Shown piece by piece: positions 16,156 through 23,823 of a stretch of DNA of 29,115 nt. Each line of letters begins with the position of its first letter. The first letter of the stretch is position 1. Origin of the DNA: CAVPLU01 sp050012535 (GTDB lineage: Archaea > Thermoproteota > Bathyarchaeia > 40CM-2-53-6); NCBI GenBank assembly GCA_050012535.1, contig JBEKGZ010000030.1, positions 1 through 29,115 of the forward strand, given 5' to 3'. A program made the position numbers and the translations under genes. Under the pieces are notes generated by a model that did not search any database, was not told the DNA's origin, and was given only the letters and a program-made list of their open reading frames with translations.

Positions 16156-17208
16156 TCAGCAGATTCGCGGCACTGGATCACCAAGCGGCTTTGCGAGAAT
16201 TCTCTTTCCACCGACTGAGGTCTCGACGGCGACGATGTCGAATTCACGGGTGGCATAGCCGATGATTTCGGCCTCTCTTCCGTGGTCCGTGTCTCTCAAC
16301 CTCGCGAGAACCTGATTAGCTTTCTCAGGTACGACTGCGAGTGCCATCTTTCCCTCGTTGCCAACTTCAAGCGGATCGAGGCCCAGCATCTCACACGCTG
16401 CTCGAACGCCCGTGTGGACCGGTATCTTCTCATCTCGGACGAGGATGCCGACCTTTGACTTCTCGGACCATTCATTCAGCAAGTTCGCAAGCCCTCCCCG
16501 AGTCGGATCCTTCATGCTCACCACACCTCCGACTTCCAGGGCTTGCGCAATCATGTGATTCAGAGGCGCAGCATCTGACTGTACTTTTGTCTCGAACCCA
16601 TATCCTTCGCGAGCGGAGAGCACGGCTACTCCGTGGTCGCCTATGGCGCCTGAGAGAATGATCTGATCACCTGGCCAAATATTGGAGTCGAGCAACCATT
16701 CCGCGCGGAACTCGCGAGATTTCCTAACCTCATCTAGGTTCTTGTCAAGAAATGGGCTTCTGCGGCCTACGCCCGAACAATTCACCATGAACTTGTCGAG
16801 AGCACCACGCTCTACGACTTTCGTGTCGCCTGTTATCACAGAAACTCCGGCCTCCTTGCACGTCTCGCTCATGCTGGCGAGTATCCGTTCGAGGTCGGCG
16901 AATGGGAATCCTTCTTCACAGACGAATCCTGCGGCGAGCGCTAGGGGCTCAGCCCCTAGTGCAGAAATATCATTCACCGTCCCAGATACGGCCAGCCTTC
17001 CAATGTCTCCTCCCGGAAAGAAAAGCGGTTTCACAGTGTACGAGTCGGACTTGAGGACTATCCCATTGATTACGGCGGCGTCGTCAAGTGCTTCGAGCGG
17101 TACCTCTGCCGTGCTCCCGCCAAGGTGTTTGAGTATATACCGCTTGATGAGTGCGTCCATCGCGGACCCGCCGGCACCGTGGGCCATTGACACATACTCA
17201 TCGGTCAA
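16156..17208 (-). CDS. hypE: hydrogenase maturation protein HypE
   Basis: 350 residues. HypE dehydrates a carbamoyl group on its C-terminal cysteine to a thiocyanate, which becomes the cyanide ligand of [NiFe]-hydrogenase iron. The C-terminus DPVPRIC has the essential P-R-I-C with the terminal Cys. The N-terminal M-A-H-G-A-G-G-S and DDAAVINGIVLKSDSY, and the later SMKDPTRGGLANLLNEW, are PurM-superfamily ATP-binding blocks. The start is TTG 17208, chosen because GAGGTGG lies six bases before it; an upstream TTG at 17229 would overlap that site. Divergent from hypB. hypC, hypD, hypF and a hydrogenase are not in the window. Confidence 0.93.
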   Translation of the reverse strand: MTDEYVSMAHGAGGSAMDALIKRYILKHLGGSTAEVPLEALDDAAVINGIVLKSDSYTVKPLFFPGGDIGRLAVSGTVNDISALGAEPLALAAGFVCEEGFPFADLERILASMSETCKEAGVSVITGDTKVVERGALDKFMVNCSGVGRRSPFLDKNLDEVRKSREFRAEWLLDSNIWPGDQIILSGAIGDHGVAVLSAREGYGFETKVQSDAAPLNHMIAQALEVGGVVSMKDPTRGGLANLLNEWSEKSKVGILVRDEKIPVHTGVRAACEMLGLDPLEVGNEGKMALAVVPEKANQVLARLRDTDHGREAEIIGYATREFDIVAVETSVGGKRILAKPLGDPVPRIC

Positions 17209-17214
17209 ACTGAA

Positions 17215-17221
17215 CCACCTC
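17215..17221 (-). promoter_or_regulatory. Shine-Dalgarno site deciding the hypE start
   Basis: GAGGTGG on the minus strand, six bases before TTG 17208. It argues against the longer frame from TTG 17229, which would bury this site within codons 3-5. Confidence 0.55.
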
Positions 17222-17361
17222 AAATCCAAGGAATTCTCAGTGAGCGAGATTCGCTATCGTTCGTCAGGCATAGCCGATAGACCTACCGCCCACATATAGT
17301 CTGCGCGTCGCGCCAGCGATAACTGCCGACAGATCGCCAAGTGAGCCTGTTCGCAACAACC

Positions 17362-17369
17362 TCATAAAT
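17362..17369 (+). promoter_or_regulatory. TATA-like box for hypBA
   Basis: TCATAAAT places transcription start near 17388-17392. That is downstream of the possible TTG start at 17382 and about 15 bases before ATG 17406, so it supports the ATG. Confidence 0.45.
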
Positions 17370-17405
17370 CGGAGATCGCGATTGGCTTCTGGACGCGGAT
17401 CCATC

Positions 17406-18089
17406 ATGACGCTGAGTGTGCAAAGCGAGCCAGGAGAGATCTTCGACATAGAGCTTGACGAGAACTTGAAGCGTGCAAACGATCTCATAGCCGAAGAGAA
17501 TCGAAAACAACTGCGGAAGCACGGCATCCGTGCGATCGACGTGATGGGATCGGTCGGAGCCGGAAAGACCTCTCTGATCGAACAGCTTGTCCGACTGTTG
17601 AAGGGGCGATACCGGATTGCGGCTTTCAAGGGTGACCTCACGTCCAAGATCGATTCTGAGCGCATAGGGAGCCTTGGAATTCAGGCTGTTCAGATCAACA
17701 CCGGCCGCGAGTGTCATCTCGACGCGAACTTGGTAAGGAAGGCGCTTGGGAAGCTCGACTTGACAGCTCTTGACTTGCTCTTCATCGAGAATGTTGGGAA
17801 CCTTATCTGTCCAGCAGATTTTCCACTTGGCTCGGACAAGAGAGTAGTCGTGATTAGCGTTACTGAGGGCCCGTATATGGTAGTGAAGCATCCGTTCATC
17901 TTCGCAGAGGCTGACGTTGCTGTCATCAACAAGATCGATCTTGCTGCGCCCATGGGCGTCGACACGGGCAAACTTGCTGGCGACGTGCGCAACATAAATG
18001 CGAGAACATCGGTCGCCCTCGTCAACTGCAGGACTGGCGAAGGCGTAAAGGAAGTTGCCGCCGCATTAGGCATCAAATCGGCCTCGTAA
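17406..18089 (+). CDS. hypB: hydrogenase maturation GTPase HypB (nickel insertion)
   Basis: 227 residues from ATG 17406. SIMIBI-class GTPase that helps HypA deliver nickel to [NiFe]-hydrogenase. P-loop GSVGAGKTS at residues 48-56, switch region FKGDLTSKID, the metal-binding pair Cys-His in NTGRECHLDA, IENVGNLICPADFPLG (another conserved Cys), and the guanine-specificity motif NKIDL. It lacks the N-terminal His-rich or CxxCGC nickel-storage segment found in some bacterial HypB, as is usual in archaea. hypA follows after 23 bases on the same strand, and hypE is divergent, so one control region probably serves all three. Confidence 0.95.
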   Translation: MTLSVQSEPGEIFDIELDENLKRANDLIAEENRKQLRKHGIRAIDVMGSVGAGKTSLIEQLVRLLKGRYRIAAFKGDLTSKIDSERIGSLGIQAVQINTGRECHLDANLVRKALGKLDLTALDLLFIENVGNLICPADFPLGSDKRVVVISVTEGPYMVVKHPFIFAEADVAVINKIDLAAPMGVDTGKLAGDVRNINARTSVALVNCRTGEGVKEVAAALGIKSAS

Positions 18090-18112
18090 GCCAACATAAA
18101 TGCTGAGAGTCC

Positions 18113-18484
18113 ATGCATGAATTCTCAAGGACCAGCCAGATCGTAGAGGTAGTGCTAAGCGAGGCAGAGAAACAACACGCAGTGAAGGTTATCGAAGTTG
18201 AGCTTGAGATCGGCGATTTGACGTTCCTCGGAATCGAGCAGGTCAGGTTCTCATACAAGATTCTTACCGACAAGACGATCGCGAAGAACTCCAAATTAAA
18301 GATCAATCCGGTACCGGGCCGTGGCAAGTGTGAGAGCTGTGGGTACGACGGGCCATTATCATATCTAGACGACAAGCAATTCCACATAGTCGTGCCCACA
18401 TTCAACTGTCCACAGTGTAGCAAGCCTCTCTCGATATCAGCTGGTCGGGAATGTGTCATAAAGCGAATACGGATTAGGAAATAG
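18113..18484 (+). CDS. hypA: hydrogenase maturation nickel metallochaperone HypA
   Basis: 123 residues. The N-terminal M-H-E (MHEFSRTSQIVEVVL) supplies His2, the nickel ligand. The zinc domain has two C-x2-C pairs, GKCESCGYDGP and FNCPQCSKP, which hold structural zinc. Length and order match the family. Co-transcribed with hypB (23-base gap) to hand nickel to the hydrogenase large subunit or to other nickel enzymes. The 208 bases to the next gene hold no evident gene. Confidence 0.95.
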   Translation: MHEFSRTSQIVEVVLSEAEKQHAVKVIEVELEIGDLTFLGIEQVRFSYKILTDKTIAKNSKLKINPVPGRGKCESCGYDGPLSYLDDKQFHIVVPTFNCPQCSKPLSISAGRECVIKRIRIRK

Positions 18485-18692
18485 CTGGAACCCGGCAAGC
18501 GTGACCATGACCCGACCCGACGACTTTGGTGACTATAGAATCAAGGGACCTTCCGGTACACTTAAGCAAGGCAGGAATTGTCAATAATGAGTGAGGCAGG
18601 GTAGGCACATGGCTGACTCTGCCTGAACGAGCACAGAGCGTCCTGATCGAACTTGACCCAACTCAAATACCCCATACTTGTTGGCAGGTAAT

Positions 18693-21236
18693 ATGGCCCA
18701 ATCAAAAGACAAGCTCAGAGCTTTCTTTGACCCTCGCTCCATAGCAATAGTCGGTGCTTCTCCCATTGCCAACAAAGTCGGGAACATAATTGCCCACAAC
18801 CTCATAGAGAACAAGCAAAGGGGCCTCCTCAAGGCCGAGCTTTTCCCTATCAACCCAAGATATACCACTATCCTGGGGCAGAAATGCTATGCGTCTCTGC
18901 GTGAGCTTCCCCAAGATATTGAAACGCTAGTTATCGTTATCCCTGCTGACGGCGTTCCAGGTGTTATCGAAGATGCCGCCTCCAAGAACGCCAAGGCAGC
19001 AATTGTGATTTCATCAGGTTTTCGGGAAGTAGGCAACACCGAACTTGACGAGAAATTAACCAAAGTGAACACGGAGACAGGAATCAGGATCATCGGACCG
19101 AATTGCTTAGGAATATATGATCCGTATTCTGGAATGGACACACTCTTCCTCCCTGAAGTCAAGATGCTCTCAGATGGCAGAGAAGTCGTGGCAACGCCAC
19201 GTCCTCTCCCAGGGTACATTTCCCTAATCAGCCAAAGCGGAGGATTCGGCGTCGCGGCGCTCGACTACATGGCCGGCAGCATGATGGGCGTGCGAACATT
19301 CGTGAGCCTAGGCAACAGATGCGATGTGGACGAGCAGGAATTGCTGGATTTCTTCAGCCAGGATGAGAAGACGAAGGTCATTCTGCTCTATATCGAGGGC
19401 CTCAAGGGAGGGCGAGAATTCGTTGATGCTGCACGAAGATTCACGAAGAGTAAACCGATAATCGCTTTCAAATCTGGCAGGACTGAAGCAGGTGCTCGGG
19501 CAGCGGCTTCGCACACGGCAGCACTGGCTGGGGTCGACAAGATCTACGACGCAGCATTCGCTCAATCCGGAGTCGTGAGATCCCAAACGCTGGAAGAATT
19601 CTTCGACATGGGCAGAGCTCTGCAATTTCAGAAGCCGGCGTTTGGAGACCGCATATCAATCCTCACGAACGCGGGCGGGCCAGGGGTAATTGCAGCTGAC
19701 GCCTGTATCGAGTCAGGTTTGAGGGTCGACAGCCTCTCTGAGATCACTCTCAGAAGACTTGAAGAGATGAAAGCCAAGGGCGAGCTGCTCGGAATCATGA
19801 CAGGATCCAACCCGCTGGACCTTTCAGGTCAGGGAACAAGTGAGATGTTCGCGAAGGTGTTGCGAATTCTGATGGATGCCCCCGAGGTTGACGGAGTCTT
19901 AGTCATGCCGTTTCACCAAGCACCACCCATTCTCGACGATGTAGTCCAGGCGATCGCCGAGACTCACAGGGGCTACACAAAACCCATCCTTGCATGTGAT
20001 GTCGGGGGAACTGAAATGGCAGAGGAGTTCCGTACACGTTTTGAGAAGTATGGCATTCCAGCCTATGAAACGCCGGAAAGAGCTGCGAGGGCCATGTATG
20101 CCCTTGCAAGATACGGATTTCCGTGGATCGAAGAACATGGACCCGCCTCCATGTGGTTCAAGGCCATTAGCCAAAACAGGACCAGCAACAGATACGCCTA
20201 CAATCTCATGCTATTCATGCAGGGCATGGGCACGACACCAGAACAGTTCTTGGCCAACGCTGAATCGAATCCAAAAGCTCTCAGCATCGCCGTCAAATCA
20301 TACATAGGCTCCTTGAAGTCAAGAGCAGCCGCAAGATCACAATTTGCCGCATTACGCTCATTCATCACATTCCATGAAGCATCCATACCCCTGAACGGCC
20401 TAAAAGTCAGAGTTCCACGGACAAGAAAGAAACCATACTTACCATGGAATCAGGCAGAGGCGATAATCGCAGAATCAAGGCCACCCTACAGAGATGTATT
20501 CAGATTCCTCTTATGGTCAGGGCTAGGGCTCGATGAACTCAATGAGGTTCAATCTAGCGCGGAGATTCAGAAACATATCGAGGCCCAGAGAAACAACGAC
20601 AAGAGCTACATTCGCATCGACCTCAGGCCCCGCAAATCCAACATCGATTCCTATTTCGCCCTGATCCCAAAACAGTATGTTCCACAATTTCCAATCCTGA
20701 CAACTGACTACGGCAACCGAGGAAAGCAGCCAGTCTCATCCATCGACGCTGAAATGAATTGGACAAGGGCAAGACGTAGAGCTGGCATTGAGGAAATCGG
20801 TCTTGGTCCTCATACGCTCCGATCCTCATTTCGCAGCGAATGTAGTAGACTTGGAGTAGCCGACGCAGTAGCCGAAAGTCAAATGGGTCATGGAGGCCGA
20901 GAAAGATACGGATATTCCAGAGAGACCACGGACGAAACATACGTGGTCAGCGAACTTTCCAAGCTATGGAACGCCACCACACCAGTAACAACGGAGGAAC
21001 TACAAGCGCGGGATGAGAAGATGGCCAAGGTATCCGATATAGCGAGAACATATCTCGAAACCCGAATAGGGGAAATCGAAAGATTACATGCCTCGTACAT
21101 CAAATTCGTAAAGGAAGGGAATAATCCGGAGGAATTTGTTCACAAAGAGGAGACGACAATCAACATGGAGGTAGAGCACGAAGAAAAGATGAAGCAATTG
21201 GCCAGGGTGAAAGAGCAATTGGCCCTATTGGATTAG
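18693..21236 (+). CDS. chimera: ADP-forming acyl-CoA synthetase alpha subunit fused to tyrosine recombinase (integrase)
   Basis: 847 residues in one frame from ATG 18693 (GGCAGGT nearby; TTG 18678 possible). Residues 1-477 are an ADP-forming acetyl-CoA synthetase alpha subunit: CoA-binding fold (FFDPRSIAIVGASP), GPNCLGIYDPYSG, LISQSGGFGVAALDYM, phospho-His274 in AASHTAALAG, and an end ...YETPERAARAMYALARYG where free-standing alpha subunits finish. From about 478 it becomes an integrase: a helical core-binding part (NRYAYNLMLFMQGMGTTPEQ), then a catalytic domain with GLGLDEL (residue 612 Gly replaces the usual box-I Arg), HTLR (His707, Arg710), MGH (His733) and probable nucleophile Tyr750. 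A coiled-coil tail ends it. No beta/ATP-grasp part follows. Met487 could start a free integrase. Codons shift towards AGA, CCA and TCA in the second part. Confidence 0.85.
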   Translation: MAQSKDKLRAFFDPRSIAIVGASPIANKVGNIIAHNLIENKQRGLLKAELFPINPRYTTILGQKCYASLRELPQDIETLVIVIPADGVPGVIEDAASKNAKAAIVISSGFREVGNTELDEKLTKVNTETGIRIIGPNCLGIYDPYSGMDTLFLPEVKMLSDGREVVATPRPLPGYISLISQSGGFGVAALDYMAGSMMGVRTFVSLGNRCDVDEQELLDFFSQDEKTKVILLYIEGLKGGREFVDAARRFTKSKPIIAFKSGRTEAGARAAASHTAALAGVDKIYDAAFAQSGVVRSQTLEEFFDMGRALQFQKPAFGDRISILTNAGGPGVIAADACIESGLRVDSLSEITLRRLEEMKAKGELLGIMTGSNPLDLSGQGTSEMFAKVLRILMDAPEVDGVLVMPFHQAPPILDDVVQAIAETHRGYTKPILACDVGGTEMAEEFRTRFEKYGIPAYETPERAARAMYALARYGFPWIEEHGPASMWFKAISQNRTSNRYAYNLMLFMQGMGTTPEQFLANAESNPKALSIAVKSYIGSLKSRAAARSQFAALRSFITFHEASIPLNGLKVRVPRTRKKPYLPWNQAEAIIAESRPPYRDVFRFLLWSGLGLDELNEVQSSAEIQKHIEAQRNNDKSYIRIDLRPRKSNIDSYFALIPKQYVPQFPILTTDYGNRGKQPVSSIDAEMNWTRARRRAGIEEIGLGPHTLRSSFRSECSRLGVADAVAESQMGHGGRERYGYSRETTDETYVVSELSKLWNATTPVTTEELQARDEKMAKVSDIARTYLETRIGEIERLHASYIKFVKEGNNPEEFVHKEETTINMEVEHEEKMKQLARVKEQLALLD
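20085..20150 (+). other. inferred left attachment region: junction of acyl-CoA synthetase and integrase coding
   Basis: The last synthetase-like codons (ALARYGFPW, ending about 20125) and the first possible independent integrase start (ATG 20151) bracket this stretch. If the element integrates site-specifically, the shared core should lie in or just before it and be repeated at the far end. I found no second copy inside the window. Confidence 0.35.
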
Positions 21237-21240
21237 CCCC

Positions 21241-21300
21241 ATATCCCCTCCAAGCCCATGTCCCATATGCCGTTATGGCATAGCCCACATAGCGTCCATA
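21241..21300 (+). repeat. intergenic hairpin repeat, copy A
   Basis: Starts four bases after the integrase stop. It shares with copy B (23860-23917) the blocks GCCCATGTCCCATATGCC and ATGGCATAGCCCACATAG. The central hairpin is TATGCC-gttat-GGCATA (21266-21282). Loop sequence and length differ from copy B while the stem is identical, which suggests selection on the hairpin. It could act as terminator or mRNA 3'-end processing site for the integrase gene. Confidence 0.6.
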
Positions 21301-21410
21301 GGGTGCTACCCGTTGCGATCAATGATCCTGACGGCTGGCGACTCCTGTCATAGTCAAGCCAATCAATGATTAGGTAGCAGACATATGAGGGAATTCAGCA
21401 AAGAAAAGCC

Positions 21411-21417
21411 GAGGTGA
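21411..21417 (+). promoter_or_regulatory. Shine-Dalgarno GAGGTGA for the TTG-started membrane protein
   Basis: GAGGTGA seven bases before TTG 21425. An ATG at 21420 is too close to the site and opens only 19 codons. Confidence 0.6.
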
Positions 21418-21424
21418 ATATGTT

Positions 21425-22177
21425 TTGCCTGAGTATGGTACTTGGATTCCTTACGTGGGCACTGATGCGATATTCCTAGCGGTCATCGTTCTTGCCATCG
21501 TAGTCTTGCTGACGTATCTTGGGACGAGGTTGATTGGCGCTGTTGGAATCAAGAGGCCTGTTGGGAAGACTGTTGGTGTCTTCATGATAGTTATCTGGGG
21601 GCTCTCTTTGGCAACGTTTCTAATTGCCGTTGTGACTTACGGCGTGCAGTTATACCAACAGAATCTCCTCGGTACTCCGCCCACAAATCCGATTAGTCCG
21701 ATCACGGAGCTTTGTGGACTGGCAACCTTCATCATCATCGTGTGTCTGGCTATAAATCATGGGTGGAAGGTTGCGCTAGGAAGCGCCTTTGTCGGCACAG
21801 CGGCGGCTCCAATGATATTCGAGCTTCCATTTGACCTGATTGTCATGTTTAGAACATACCCTCCTATTCCTCCTTCACCAAACCTGTACAGGCTGCTCTT
21901 TTTCTTACCTCTATTTCTCGTAGAGATTTCAACGTTCTCGCTTCTCACATTATCACCGTTAACGAAGCTGTCAAAGTACACCTTGTTCTCGTTAGCGGGA
22001 ATGTTCTTCGTGTTCGCAGTGTGGGCTGTGTTTGGTTTCTCGTATCCATCCGACCCGATACCCGTCGCACTCAACGGAATATCAAAGATACTGAGTTTCA
22101 TTGCTGCAATCACGCTTTTCCTAGGCGACTGGATAGACAGAAGGACAGGCAATCGACTACCACTATCACCACAATAG
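21425..22177 (+). CDS. polytopic membrane protein, about 7 TM, unknown function
   Basis: 250 residues with about seven hydrophobic helices, for example DAIFLAVIVLAIVVLLTYLG, VGVFMIVIWGLSLATFLIAV and LFFLPLFLVEISTFSLLTL; the short N-terminus PEYGTWIPYVG is probably outside and the end GDWIDRRTGNRLPLSPQ inside. No enzyme motif or known family seen. TTG start is fixed by GAGGTGA seven bases upstream. First gene after the integrase in the presumed integrated element. Base composition is lower in G+C than the metabolic genes to the left. Confidence 0.65.
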   Translation: MPEYGTWIPYVGTDAIFLAVIVLAIVVLLTYLGTRLIGAVGIKRPVGKTVGVFMIVIWGLSLATFLIAVVTYGVQLYQQNLLGTPPTNPISPITELCGLATFIIIVCLAINHGWKVALGSAFVGTAAAPMIFELPFDLIVMFRTYPPIPPSPNLYRLLFFLPLFLVEISTFSLLTLSPLTKLSKYTLFSLAGMFFVFAVWAVFGFSYPSDPIPVALNGISKILSFIAAITLFLGDWIDRRTGNRLPLSPQ

Positions 22178-22182
22178 TCGAA

Positions 22183-22407
22183 ATGAGTGCTGATTTGAAT
22201 GGCAAACACGAAGGGGCATATGATAAGTCTCGTTATTCGGTTGATACGATCCTGACGGATGGAGGATCCTTTCGCGATGAGGGCTCTCTAAGCGAAAGGC
22301 GTCTATTCACACACATGAATATCTCCAAACTCACCATCCGATACGACAGCGTGTATGCTAGAGTATCGCCACTCATGCATGCGGACATATTCCGGATTGC
22401 GATCTGA
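22183..22407 (+). CDS. possible small protein (74 aa), weakly supported
   Basis: ATG 22183 starts six bases after the stop of the membrane protein gene. The frame reads SADLNGKHEGAYDKSRYSVD... and ends HADIFRIAI. It has mixed composition and no recognised motif. An 18-base loop flanked by CTTTCGC/GCGAAAG (about 22269-22301) lies inside it, so the stretch might instead be structured non-coding DNA. Confidence 0.3.
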   Translation: MSADLNGKHEGAYDKSRYSVDTILTDGGSFRDEGSLSERRLFTHMNISKLTIRYDSVYARVSPLMHADIFRIAI

Positions 22408-22540
22408 GCATCTCACATGTGAACCATGGACATACAATGCGTGATCAATGATAAACGGCGAATCTCATGAGCGAGAAACAAGCTGTGATAACTAGGAAGC
22501 GTCGTCCATAGCGGCGCGAAGTCGTACCAATGTAGTAAGC

Positions 22541-22549
22541 ATAATATAG
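22541..22549 (+). promoter_or_regulatory. TATA-like box ATAATATAGTT
   Basis: ATAATATAGTT lies about 55 bases before ATG 22599. The related TATTATAGTT precedes the paralogous gene downstream, so the two genes seem to share a promoter type. Confidence 0.45.
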
Positions 22550-22598
22550 TTACAACCCGGCGTATGGTGCTGTCTCGTTCAGGGGTTGTGTTGGGATT

Positions 22599-23132
22599 AT
22601 GCGGTCTGCTAGGTTGTTTGCCGTTGCGGTTCTCGCTGTTCTTTTGGCTGCTTCCATGTTCTACCCGGTTGCCGCCCAAACCACCACCTCTCGGATCGTT
22701 ATTCAGAATGAGACAACGAACCATGATGTCACAACACTATTCCACTTCGATGGTACCGGTCCAGTTAATTGGGTGTGCGATCTCCATGGCGGGGATATCT
22801 GCCTCAAGGAGGAGCTTGCTCCCGGCGATTATGCTGTCCTAGAGGTTGTTCCGCCTGGATGGACTCTGAGCATATCCTGCGCAGTCGTAGCCACCGATGA
22901 GGATGATCTAACGAGCACCTTCAGCGTAAATCTCGCGGAACACGGGGTGGCCATCCACCTCGTTGCTGATTCCACGGTGATATGCACTTTCACCAATGAC
23001 CCGGCTGGCCCCGTTGGCGGCGTCGTTATGCCCGCGAATACGCTTGCTATCGTGACGCCATGGCTTGCTGTCATCGGCCTAGTCGGATGCATCGGCACCG
23101 TAGGTGTGGTCGCTAAGAAACGTGAGTCCTAA
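22599..23132 (+). CDS. secreted, membrane-anchored small surface protein (paralog 1)
   Basis: 177 residues. N-terminal signal peptide RSARLFAVAVLAVLLAASMF ending in YPVAAQ-T; a beta-rich extracellular part of about 110 residues with four or five cysteines (VCDLHGGDICLK, SCAVVA, VICTF) that may form disulfides; then P-A-N-T-L-A-I-V-T-P-W-L, a hydrophobic helix ending GCIGTVGVVA, and KKR at the inner face. The extracellular part has a GDYAVLEVVPPGWTLS stretch like prealbumin-type (SpaA/Cna-B) beta-sandwich repeats. The same C-terminus appears in the next gene. Promoter TATA at 22541. Function unknown; a surface decoration or adhesin of the element is plausible. Confidence 0.7.
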   Translation: MRSARLFAVAVLAVLLAASMFYPVAAQTTTSRIVIQNETTNHDVTTLFHFDGTGPVNWVCDLHGGDICLKEELAPGDYAVLEVVPPGWTLSISCAVVATDEDDLTSTFSVNLAEHGVAIHLVADSTVICTFTNDPAGPVGGVVMPANTLAIVTPWLAVIGLVGCIGTVGVVAKKRES

Positions 23133-23195
23133 GTCTCCAACTCATTGAGTCGTCTTCGCTCGTACCGCTCATTTCTCGTGCTGCTCTCGCAAGCG

Positions 23196-23203
23196 TATTA
23201 TAG
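23196..23203 (+). promoter_or_regulatory. TATA-like box TATTATAG
   Basis: GTATTATAGTTC, like the ATAATATAGTT before the first paralog. Transcription start would be near 23226, just before GTG 23233. Confidence 0.45.
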
Positions 23204-23232
23204 TTCTTCGACGGCAGACTCCAACGCGTTAG

Positions 23233-23784
23233 GTGATAGGGTTGGCTGGTTACAAGATGATCTCGATGGTGTTGCTCGTAGTCCTGGTCGCGTTGGCGGT
23301 TGGTTCACCAGTCTTCGCCCAAAGGATCGCGATCACTTTGACCCCCGCGTCAGCCTGCCCGGGAACGAGGGTCATGGTGACTCTCCCCCCCGACGACATC
23401 GTTGGCGGTGGAGTAAGCATCGCCGCCGTGTCACCACTCTCTTACATCACGCCCGTCCTGTCATCGGATCCAGTTGGACTCGTGGCCAATCCAGAATGCT
23501 CCGTTGGGAAGCCGATGTGCACTTTCGTAGTCAGCGAGTCCGCGACCTGCGGCGGTCACTACACTGTCATCGTCACGTTCCCCCTTGTCGGAACAACCTA
23601 TTCGGTAGATGATTCGGCACTAAGTGTTTCGGGCCCATTCGATGTGGCAGGTCCCTGCTGCGCCGTCGGCGGCTGCGTTCAACCAGTGAACACCTTTGCT
23701 TTGCTTTCGCCTTGGCTCGTAGCCATAGGCGTGGTTGGTTGCATTGGAACCGTAGTCGTCGTCGCTAAGAAGCGTCACCCTTAG
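23233..23784 (+). CDS. secreted, membrane-anchored small surface protein (paralog 2)
   Basis: 183 residues from GTG 23233, or 175 from ATG 23257, which gives a cleaner signal peptide (MISMVLLVVLVALAVGSPVF-AQ). The extracellular domain is beta-rich and Cys-containing (SACPGTRVMVTLPP, NPECSVGKPMCTFVV, SATCGGHY, GPCCAVGGC). The C-terminus P-V-N-T-F-A-L-L-S-P-W-L-V-A-I-G-V-V-G-C-I-G-T-V...AKKR is nearly the same as in the preceding gene, while the middle parts differ. So these are two genes with a conserved anchor and divergent exposed domains. The anchor resembles tripartite C-terminal sorting signals (short motif, helix, basic end), but no sortase gene is in view. Confidence 0.7.
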   Translation: MIGLAGYKMISMVLLVVLVALAVGSPVFAQRIAITLTPASACPGTRVMVTLPPDDIVGGGVSIAAVSPLSYITPVLSSDPVGLVANPECSVGKPMCTFVVSESATCGGHYTVIVTFPLVGTTYSVDDSALSVSGPFDVAGPCCAVGGCVQPVNTFALLSPWLVAIGVVGCIGTVVVVAKKRHP

Positions 23785-23823
23785 ACCGCAATAACCGGAA
23801 CGAATAACCGCAACGCAACCCTG

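Noticed and set aside
18113..18500. Possible hypC/hypD or hydrogenase genes near hypBA
   Set aside because: The next gene is the synthetase-integrase chimera; no such motifs were seen.
22021..22182. First half of a plus-strand frame overlapping the 7-TM protein
   Set aside because: Out-of-frame copy of membrane protein DNA; only the part after 22183 might be coding.
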